Shown here in pieces: positions 57,683 through 64,000 of a DNA stretch of 64,000 nt. The position numbers and the translations under genes are program-made. This DNA is from Gammaproteobacteria bacterium. GTDB taxonomy: Bacteria; Pseudomonadota; Gammaproteobacteria; Thiohalomonadales; Thiohalomonadaceae. The notes beneath the pieces are model-generated. The model saw only the letters and a list, made by a program, of their open reading frames with translations. It did not search any database and had not been told where the DNA came from. The stretch is taken from NCBI GenBank assembly GCA_003252455.1, contig QKED01000043.1, positions 92,317 through 156,316 on the forward strand. The letters are read 5' to 3'. Each line of letters opens with the position of its first letter. Position 1 is the first letter of the stretch.

Positions 57683-57762
57683 GACGCAAACGCGTATTAG
57701 ACACGCTAAACGCGCCTCGCCATAGCCTGAGCGTCTATGACTCCCTGTCTGATTGTCTCAAT
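57683..57762. repeat. 80-bp duplicated intergenic element, copy 1
   Basis: Starts GACGC, contains TATTAGACACGC and CCTGAGCGTC, and ends GTCTCAAT. A copy of the same length lies at 60519-60598. It stands 70 bp upstream of the Lnt-like gene and about 100 bp after the first AraC gene. AGACA/TGTCT half-sites in both orientations are seen. Confidence 0.75.
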
Positions 57763-57865
57763 GCGCCATGCAAGCGGCCATCTACACACAGAGGTCGGTC
57801 GCTGCTCCCCGCGATCCCAGGCCCCCGCTCTCCCGCACCGGCGGCGCAGATGGGCGCGCGCAGAG

Positions 57866-59014
57866 TCAGGTAGGGGTATCGACGCGGTCGGCGAAGCCTT
57901 CGATCAGGCGACGAAAGGGGAGCAGGTGCTCCTGATCGGGCCCACTCAGGGGGTCGCCCAGGCCACGCATGGCCAGGGCGTCGGCGCGCACCTGCCCAGG
58001 GTTCTGGCCGAAGCGCTGGCGAAAGCGGCGGCAGAAGTGCACCTCACTGGAGAAGCCACAGTGGTGCGCGATGGTGGCGAGGGTCATGGCGGCCCTGGCC
58101 GGGTTCAGCAGCAGCTGTAGGGCCTGTTGCAGACGCCGCTCCCAGATGTAGTTGGCCACCCCGCCATGGGGCTGAAACAGGCGGTAGAGCTGGGTGCGCG
58201 AGAGGCGGAACAGCTGCGTCAGTTCGGCGATATCGATGGCGCGGTGCAGGTGCTGGTCGATGTAGCGGGTGATGGCGTCGAACAGGGCGTGGTGGGTCGC
58301 CCCCTGATAGCGCTCCTGGAGCGCCGGGTCGTTACCTAGCCAGCCAGCCAGCAGGCCGAGGGCACCCTGCGCCGAGGCGAGCGCCTGCTGCGGGTCGAGG
58401 GAGGACAAGCAGTGCCAGAGGTTGATCAGGTGCTCGCGGATGATCCGCACCAGAGGATTGCTCGCGGCGAGGCGCTGGTTGTGCAGCCGCTCCAGCAGGC
58501 GGGTCAACTCGGGATAGAGCGATTTGGGCAGCAGTAGCGAGAGGTTCTGATAGTGGTCGGTGATGACGTGGGTGGGCTGGGCCAGGTCGAGGATCAGCAT
58601 ATCGCCGTCGCGCACCGGCGCCTGCCCTTCGAGATAACCGCTACCCTGGAGGTAAAACTGCACCAGGATGCCGTCGATCGCCTCCTGCACCACCACCCGC
58701 TGGTCACGCACGAACTGCTGGGAGGTCGCCTGGGCCAGACCGAGCACCACCTCGCCCAGATTCACCGCAGCGATGCGCGCACGCGCCGCCGTGCGCGGCC
58801 TCTCCCCCTGGCGTGGCTCCACGGTGAAGAAGACGCCCATGTTCTGCCGCCAGGCGTCGTAGCGCAGCGGTGCCTCGATGAGTTGGGTGTCGAACAGTGA
58901 GACGGGAATGGCGAAGCCGTCGTCCGGCTCGGGGAAGCGCATGCGGTCGCGCCCCTCGCGCGCACGGCGCGACGGGCCCAAGTCGGTGTCGGCGGTCTCT
59001 AGTGTGGTTGCCAC
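57866..59014 (-). CDS. AraC-family regulator 1 of a tandem pair
   Basis: About 382 residues. An N-terminal AraC-binding-like domain (YDAWRQNMGVFFTVEP and VRDGDMLILDLAQP) is followed by an AraC HTH (IDIAELTQLFRLSRTQLYRLFQ, LATIAHHCGFSSEVHFCRRFRQRFGQNPGQVRA, cited by cores). GTG 59014 is preferred over GTG 59059 and ATG 58942 because it gives the same length as the paralogue at 59114 (383 residues) and aligns with its start. The two genes are 99 bp apart. Target unknown; neighbours are the proteases and a GlyGly-CTERM protein. Confidence 0.85.
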   Translation of the reverse strand: MATTLETADTDLGPSRRAREGRDRMRFPEPDDGFAIPVSLFDTQLIEAPLRYDAWRQNMGVFFTVEPRQGERPRTAARARIAAVNLGEVVLGLAQATSQQFVRDQRVVVQEAIDGILVQFYLQGSGYLEGQAPVRDGDMLILDLAQPTHVITDHYQNLSLLLPKSLYPELTRLLERLHNQRLAASNPLVRIIREHLINLWHCLSSLDPQQALASAQGALGLLAGWLGNDPALQERYQGATHHALFDAITRYIDQHLHRAIDIAELTQLFRLSRTQLYRLFQPHGGVANYIWERRLQQALQLLLNPARAAMTLATIAHHCGFSSEVHFCRRFRQRFGQNPGQVRADALAMRGLGDPLSGPDQEHLLPFRRLIEGFADRVDTPT

Positions 59015-59113
59015 AGATTCAGATCCGTTGGGGTAAGGGGTCAGCGGCGTGTCGCCCACTGGTTACGCACGGCAAGCACTTCGGCAGACCCATCCAAGAC
59101 GATGGATGCCGCA

Positions 59114-60265
59114 CTACACGCGCAATAGCCCATCGAAGCCAGTGTCGAGGGGCTTGACGAAGTACTCGATCAGGCGCCGAAACGAGAACCGCGGGTCCTG
59201 CACGGGGCTCGGCAGAGCGGCGTTGTCCTGCGCCAGGGGCTGGAACTCGGCGCGCACCTGACCGGGGGCCAGACCAAAGCGTTGGCGAAAGCGCCGACTG
59301 AAGTGCGCCTCACTGGTAAAGCCACTGCGGTAGGCGACGAGCGACAGGGTGAGGTCGCTCAGTGTCGGGCTCAGCAGCAGGCGCAGGCTCTGTTGTAGGC
59401 GCCGCTCCCAGACATAGCTTGCGACCCCACCGTGGGGCTTGAGGAGGCGATAGAGCTGCGTACGCGAGATGCCGAAGGTGTGGGTCAGTTCGGCGACACT
59501 GAGGGGGTGACCCAGGTGGCGGTCGATATAGCGGGTGATGGCCGCGACCAAGGCCAGCCCCGTCGGCTCCTTGAACTGCTCTTGGATCTGCGGGTCGTGA
59601 CCGAGCCAACCACCAAGCAACCCCAGCGTGCCCTGCACACAGAACCCCGCCTGATCCGGAGAGAGCAGCGCGAGGCCGCTCCAGAGCGTCACCAGATGGT
59701 CGCGGATGAGCCCCACCAGGGGGTTGTCACCGGCGATACGCTGGCTGTGGAGCCGCTCCAAAAGGGCACTCAACTCCGGCGAGAGGGCCTTGGGCAACAT
59801 CAGCGTGAGGTTACGAAAGTCGTCGTTGAGCATCTGGTGAGGCTGGGCCAGGTCGATGATCAACATATCGCCTGCGCGGATGCGCTCCTGACCGACGATA
59901 GAGCCACCGCCGTGGATAAACACCTGCACCAGGATGCAGGCCATCTCCTCCTGCACGATGAGGCGGTTGTCGCGACGAAACTGCTGCGCCGGGGCCTCGG
60001 TGAGGCCAAAGAGCGCCTCGCCCAAGTTGGCCGCGCTGACCCGCGCGCGGGCGCCTTCCCGCGGTGTCTCGGCCTCGCGCGGCTGCACCTCGAACATGAG
60101 CGACATGCTGTCACGCCAGGCGTCGTAGCGCTCCTGCGGCTCGAAGAGGTGGCTGTCGAACCGTGCCATGGGCAGGGCGAAGCCGTCAGCGGGGGGCGGA
60201 AAGTGGGGCCACTCCGGCCGGGAGTCGCGCTCCCCTGGGAGTGGATAGTTTGCTGTCGATGCCAC
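59114..60265 (-). CDS. AraC-family regulator 2 of a tandem pair
   Basis: 383 residues from GTG 60265. Same architecture as regulator 1: sensor part (YDAWRDSMSLMFEVQP, IRAGDMLIIDLAQP) and HTH (LSVAELTHTFGISRTQLYRL, SGFTSEAHFSRRFRQRFG). Clearly related to regulator 1 along the whole length, so the pair arose by tandem duplication. The 492 bp upstream hold copy 2 of the duplicated element. Possible target: the protease at 60758 or its own promoter (inference). Confidence 0.9.
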   Translation of the reverse strand: MASTANYPLPGERDSRPEWPHFPPPADGFALPMARFDSHLFEPQERYDAWRDSMSLMFEVQPREAETPREGARARVSAANLGEALFGLTEAPAQQFRRDNRLIVQEEMACILVQVFIHGGGSIVGQERIRAGDMLIIDLAQPHQMLNDDFRNLTLMLPKALSPELSALLERLHSQRIAGDNPLVGLIRDHLVTLWSGLALLSPDQAGFCVQGTLGLLGGWLGHDPQIQEQFKEPTGLALVAAITRYIDRHLGHPLSVAELTHTFGISRTQLYRLLKPHGGVASYVWERRLQQSLRLLLSPTLSDLTLSLVAYRSGFTSEAHFSRRFRQRFGLAPGQVRAEFQPLAQDNAALPSPVQDPRFSFRRLIEYFVKPLDTGFDGLLRV

Positions 60266-60757
60266 GTGCGCTTACTCGGTAAACACCAAGGGGTGATGGG
60301 GTAGCTTAGGGGACGCGGGGGCGCACCACAAACCGTCGACCACGGCGGGAACAGGCCCTCGATGGCGCCAGCGCCCGTTGGCTTAATCTCGATCGCGAGG
60401 CCCCCTCATAGAGCCTTTGGGTGACCACCACTCGGCGAACGTCTCCTCGGCGCTGCGGCGCAAGGTGGGCGCTGCGTGGGGCGACACACGGGTCGAACAG
60501 CGCACGGCCAACCGGCGCGACGCGAACCTGTATTAGACACGCGAATCGTCCTGCACCATACCCTGAGCGTCCACAATCACCTGTCTGTCTGTCTCAATCG
60601 AGCACCCGGTGAAGTGCGCGCCCCACGCCGGTCACCTAGCCGCGGACTAAGGTCGCCGATCGCACTTCACTGAGGTAGCGGGGCACCGCGAATCCCCTGC
60701 CTCGAATCTCTCGGGGCGCCGATTGCCTGCGGGAAACGGTAAGTGACCCACCACGCG
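60266..60757. other. Intergenic region between AraC regulator 2 and protease 2
   Basis: 492 bp without a supported gene. It contains copy 2 of the duplicated 80-bp element (60519-60598), and GC-rich short palindromes around 60300-60480. Likely promoter of the AraC gene on the minus strand. Confidence 0.6.
60519..60598. repeat. 80-bp duplicated intergenic element, copy 2
   Basis: Matches copy 1 (57683-57762) over the whole length with scattered differences: GACGC at the start, TATTAGACACGC, CCTGAGCGTC and GTCTCAAT at the end. It lies about 254 bp upstream of AraC regulator 2 and 160 bp after protease 2. Confidence 0.75.
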
Positions 60758-62107
60758 CTACAGCCAACCGCGCTGCCCTTGTGCATTGTCCCGGTTGGCG
60801 CCACGGCGTCGCGCGCAGAGCGGCAGAAGAGTGAGGAGGAGTGGGTGCAGGGCACCGCCACCGCCCTTCGCCTCGCTCGCCGTGTTCGCCGCGCCCTCGG
60901 TGAAGCCCGTGGCACTACCTACGAGGATGGCGTCCAAGTCGAGTTTGAAGTAACCGACCCGGGTAAAACCGTCGTAGAGCCCCGGTTGGGCGCAGCCATA
61001 GACCCAACTGGTGATACCGATGAGGTAGTCGACGCCCCCCTCGTGGTAGACGAGGGGGCCACCGCTATCGCCGAAACAGACGCCGCTTCCGTCGGCGTCG
61101 CCCCCGGCACAGAGCATGTCGTCACTGACGGGTGACCCGGAGGGGATGCCCTGTTTACGCAGATAGCTGCGAATGGCGTCGTTGCACTGGTCGTTGCTCA
61201 CCAGGTACATCCGCGCCTGGTAGAGCGCGGGGGTGGTGTAGCCCTCGGCCGCACTATCCTGTGGGTCTACCGGCCCCTGCCAGCCGCGCCCAAGCACCGT
61301 GACCGGGGCCGTGGCGGCGATGGCGCGGTCGGTGATGACGCCATCCGCCAACTGAATGGGCGTGACCCCCTGTGGCGCCTGTGCCAGGCGCAACAGGGCA
61401 ATGTCGTAACGAAAGTGGTAGGGGGAGTAGAGGGGGTGGGCACGCACCTCGGCGACACCGATCACCGGGCGGCTATCGCTCTGCAGATTGGCGGCACCGA
61501 TGCTCACCAGCAGGGCCTCCGCCGTCAGCCCCTCGACGCAGTGGGCGGCAGTGATCGCCCACTGGCCGCCCAGATAGGCGGCCCCGCAGAAGCTCGTAGT
61601 AGTGAGGGTGTCGGCATACGCTAGCTGGCTCTCTTGGCCCAGATAGTTGAGCAGTTGCAGCCCCGCCGCTTGGGTGATGGCCAGGACCGGAAGCGTCACG
61701 CCCTGTCCCAGTTTGCCCGTAAATTCTCCAGGCTCGTCGTTATAGATCAGCACACCGACGCCACCACCAGCGGCGCAGTTGGCCGCCTTGACGAAGAGCG
61801 ATGTCTCACCCCGCACGATGAGACAGACCGCCCCCTCAGCCCCGCTACAGGGGAGAGAGCCCTTGTCGCAGTTGACCAAGGTACCCGCGAAGCGCGTGGT
61901 GGGGGAGTCCGTCAGGTAGTCGGCCTTGAGCGTCACGCCCGCCACGGCGATGACCACCTCTCGGCGCAGTAAGGCGCCCATATAGGGCCAGGCGTCAGCT
62001 TGGCTCAAGCTGCCGCCGATGATGAAGTGCTGCGGGGCGAGGACGGCGCTGGCCGGGTTGGCCAGGAGGAGGGAGAGGAGTACGGCGACGAAGATGCAGT
62101 TGGGCAT
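60758..62107 (-). CDS. S1 serine protease with inserted PA-like domain and GlyGly-CTERM tail, paralogue
   Basis: 449 residues. A cleavable signal peptide (about 1-21) precedes the mature start IIGG (29-32). A PA-like insert (about 75-165: AVCLIVRGETSLFVKAAN, VGVLIYND) comes before His189 (TAAHC); Asp235 and Ser348 (GVCFGDSGGP) follow. The trypsin-189 position is again Gly. The tail (EAKGGGGALHPLLLTLLPL, then CARRRG) is GlyGly-CTERM-like but continues about 15 residues past the Arg cluster. Closely related to the protease at 52104. ATG 62107 is chosen because the signal peptide starts there. Confidence 0.88.
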   Translation of the reverse strand: MPNCIFVAVLLSLLLANPASAVLAPQHFIIGGSLSQADAWPYMGALLRREVVIAVAGVTLKADYLTDSPTTRFAGTLVNCDKGSLPCSGAEGAVCLIVRGETSLFVKAANCAAGGGVGVLIYNDEPGEFTGKLGQGVTLPVLAITQAAGLQLLNYLGQESQLAYADTLTTTSFCGAAYLGGQWAITAAHCVEGLTAEALLVSIGAANLQSDSRPVIGVAEVRAHPLYSPYHFRYDIALLRLAQAPQGVTPIQLADGVITDRAIAATAPVTVLGRGWQGPVDPQDSAAEGYTTPALYQARMYLVSNDQCNDAIRSYLRKQGIPSGSPVSDDMLCAGGDADGSGVCFGDSGGPLVYHEGGVDYLIGITSWVYGCAQPGLYDGFTRVGYFKLDLDAILVGSATGFTEGAANTASEAKGGGGALHPLLLTLLPLCARRRGANRDNAQGQRGWL

Positions 62108-62237
62108 TACGCTGTCTCGGATATCGTCCCTGAAGCGGCGTTGACGGTGACGGCCAGAAGACCGTGCGTTCCGACGCCAGGCGCCGGAACGACTGAGAGA
62201 CGCACACAAGGGCCCTATACCACACGCCGTGCGGCGG

Positions 62238-63401
62238 CTAGCCGTAGCGGCGCAGGCGCAGACCCACACCCAGTGGCAGCAGCAGCCAGAGCAGCGCGCC
62301 ACCACCACCGCCGGAACTGGTGCCACCTGCCGCGCTCACCCCCAGGGCGATCTGCTTCGCCTCGCCCCAGGTGTAGCCGAGGGCCGTCGGCGGATTGCTG
62401 TAGCCGTAATAGGTGTCGCCGTTTTCATCTTCCCACACCCCTTCCAGCAGCAGCTCCAGATCGACGCCACTGGTATCGAAGCCCGGCATCGCCTTGGCGG
62501 CGAGGTCGGGGTCGGTAAAGTCGATGTTCGGCTGCCAGTAGGCCAGACTGATGGTCGGCTCGGCGGTGAGCAGCTTGGGGTCCATGTAGTCGATCAGGGT
62601 GACATAGTCAGGGTCGGTGAGGTCGTAGGCGTTGGTGAAGATCTGCAACTGGTCGCCAGCGGCGAGGTGGTGGCTCTCCAGATAGTTGCCCGCATCGTCG
62701 TAGGGGTCGATGGAGATCTCCAACACCTGCTCGTCGTTGGCATCCATGACGAACCAGAGGTCGGCCCAGGCCGCCCCACTCTCCCACTCCTCGGCGGCGT
62801 ACTCCTTCCCCGCCTGGCGGAAGAGGACATAGCCAGCGAAGTAGAGGCGACCGGCCTGTGCGGGGAGTTCATCCACAGCGGGTACGTAGTTGGCATCCCA
62901 CACCTGGGCCGGCAAGAGGCGGGGCAGGCCGTCCCCCAGGTCGATCCAGAAGAGCTTACCGTTCCACTGCCCCAGGCTGTGGACACCATAGCGCGTCTCA
63001 GTGGTGTCGAAGCCGCGCAGCAGCACCTCTAGATGCACCCCATCCACCTCATAGGGGAAGGAGAGCCAACCGGTCACGTAGTCCCAATCACCGCGCAGCT
63101 CGCCGCTCAGGGTCACGCCACTCGCCCCAGCATCGCTGGCGGCAACCCCCATGGGGAGACCCTTGGCGGGGCCAGCCAAACCGTCGCTAGCCGGAGAGCG
63201 CAGCTTGGCCGGTTGGTGGTGGTAGAGGAGTTGGCCGTTCACACCACTCCACACGGTCCTCCATCCGCACGTCAGTCCATCCTTCGTGGTGACATTATTT
63301 TGCCAACACTCCAATTTCATCGCGGACACCGATTGGGCGAAGAGCAACAGGCCCAGAGTGGCCATGATCACGCGCAGGCGGTGGCGTAGGGATCGGCGCA
63401 T
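62238..63401 (-). CDS. Secreted protein with GlyGly-CTERM anchor, unknown function
   Basis: 387 residues with a signal peptide (about 1-27, ending SVSA) and a predicted beta-rich extracellular body (WQNNVTTKDGLTCGWRT, PYEVDGVHLEVLLRGFDTTE). The C-terminus GGTSSGGGGGALLWLLLPLGVGLRLRRYG (20-residue core GGGGGALLWLLLPLGVGLRL) is a clear GlyGly-CTERM signal. Upstream of protease 2 in the same direction, 130 bp apart. I do not recognise the main domain. ATG 63401 is the start of the signal peptide. Confidence 0.8.
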   Translation of the reverse strand: MRRSLRHRLRVIMATLGLLLFAQSVSAMKLECWQNNVTTKDGLTCGWRTVWSGVNGQLLYHHQPAKLRSPASDGLAGPAKGLPMGVAASDAGASGVTLSGELRGDWDYVTGWLSFPYEVDGVHLEVLLRGFDTTETRYGVHSLGQWNGKLFWIDLGDGLPRLLPAQVWDANYVPAVDELPAQAGRLYFAGYVLFRQAGKEYAAEEWESGAAWADLWFVMDANDEQVLEISIDPYDDAGNYLESHHLAAGDQLQIFTNAYDLTDPDYVTLIDYMDPKLLTAEPTISLAYWQPNIDFTDPDLAAKAMPGFDTSGVDLELLLEGVWEDENGDTYYGYSNPPTALGYTWGEAKQIALGVSAAGGTSSGGGGGALLWLLLPLGVGLRLRRYG

Positions 63402-63697
63402 GGTGAGACTCCTCAAGTGATAGGGATCTGTCGACGAGGAGCACCTTCGAGGTGGTGCAACGAGTGTCCGGGTTGGCCTCGGCAAGGGGCAGGATGGTCT
63501 CGTCGTCTTCAGAGACGGCGATACTCTACCTACTCGCCCACGCAGGATATTGCGCTAGCGTCTTTCGCGAGTTGCCTTGGCGTCCCACGGGTGGAAAGGC
63601 TGAGTGTTTACGCACACTCGGCAGTCGGACGGTGGGTATGTTGGGCTCCGCTGTCGCTGTCAAAGCCAAGCGTTACCTGAGGGAACGAACAAAGCTT
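63402..63697. other. Intergenic region, no recognisable feature
   Basis: 296 bp upstream of the GlyGly-CTERM gene, probably containing its promoter. No clear promoter boxes, palindromes or coding signal seen. Confidence 0.5.
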
Positions 63698-64000
63698 GGA
63701 GTACAGGGCTCGCCCTGTGCGGATCGAACCCGAGTAGCCATGCAGCGCTCGTACAGGGCGAGCCCTGTGCTCCAAGGCGGTGGCTCGCCCATGACGACTA
63801 GCTGGAGTACAGGGCTTGCCCTGTGCGGTTCGTACCTGAGTAGGCCGTGCTGCGCTCGTACAGGGCGAGCCCTGTACTCCGAGGCGGTGGCTCGCCCATG
63901 ACGACTAGCTGGAGTACAGGGCTTGCCCTGTGCGGTTCGAACCCGAGTAGGCCGTGCTGCGCTCGTACAGGGCGAGCCCTGTACTCCGAGGCGGTGGCTC
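63698..64000. repeat. Cluster 2 of GTACAGGGC palindromic tandem repeats (continues past window)
   Basis: Units start at 63698, 63804 and 63911 (106 and 107 bp apart). Each begins GGAGTACAGGGCTyGCCC and ends with its inverted form (AGGGCGAGCCCTGTACTCC-type). Between units a 30-bp spacer (GAGGCGGTGGCTCGCCCATG, then ACGACTAGCT) is conserved. The last 13 bases of the window start another spacer copy, so the array probably goes on. Not a CRISPR: spacers are the same. Confidence 0.93.

Noticed and set aside
55862..57700. 612-codon open frame on the plus strand opposite the Lnt-like gene and across the palindromic repeats
   Set aside because: It reads through the repeats and the antisense of a gene with clear catalytic motifs; low-complexity Gln/Arg/Gly content.
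63698..64000. CRISPR array
   Set aside because: Units are 106-107 bp apart and both repeats and the sequence between them are nearly identical; CRISPR spacers are unique and about 30-40 bp.

Overview
The window is a high-GC proteobacterial chromosome segment. Gene content and order (petA-petB, Nif3-like and AlgW/DegS-like genes near hisD-hisG-murA-ibaG-mla, minCDE, AmgK, GlyGly-CTERM proteins) point to a gammaproteobacterium. A Chromatiales-like purple sulfur bacterium or relative fits best, but that placement is inferred from gene families only.

Layout. 1-3.6 kb: ubiquinol-cytochrome c reductase genes (petB cut by the left edge), a Nif3-like gene and a periplasmic HtrA protease. 3.8-18.3 kb: an accessory block of envelope genes sits between htrA and hisD. 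It holds a 2069-residue lipoprotein with thrombospondin type 3 and tandem Ig/cadherin-like repeats, two more large lipoproteins (one with a sharp internal base-composition break), a predicted outer-membrane barrel and a frameshifted TraF-like gene. 18.4-24.9 kb: hisD, hisG, murA, ibaG, then mlaD-mlaE-mlaF without adjacent mlaB or mlaC. 25-35.4 kb: small membrane proteins, a GNAT enzyme, a MocR regulator divergent from a DMT exporter, a Fsr-like MFS exporter divergent from an AraC regulator, and an M50 membrane protease with a long soluble C-terminal half.

35.5-38.3 kb is an AT-rich island and the most interesting locus: a three-gene operon of a HigB-like toxin, a HigA-like antitoxin fused to an ImmA/IrrE-type zinc peptidase, and a 'beta family' protein. 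Two identical palindromes flank its promoter. A parD gene and a frameshifted parE lie next to it on the other strand.

39-50 kb is mostly core: a 1282-residue FAD/Fe-S oxidoreductase, a Sel1 protein, an HpsJ-like membrane protein, AmgK-like kinase, a small barrel protein and minC-minD-minE. 50-64 kb: an LpxL-like acyltransferase overlapping a fructosamine kinase; an overlapping protease-patatin-B12 radical SAM set; a divergent Lnt-like enzyme; two tandem AraC paralogues; a second protease; and a third GlyGly-CTERM protein. Both proteases are S1 enzymes with a PA-like domain inserted between the mature N-terminus and the catalytic His. Two clusters of tandem palindromic repeats built on the same GTACAGGGC core bracket 55.9-64 kb; one of them supplies the last codons of the Lnt-like gene. 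A second dispersed repeat family (CCACGGAG-type, about 125-142 bp, inverted ends) occurs three times. No tRNA, rRNA, CRISPR array or insertion sequence was found.
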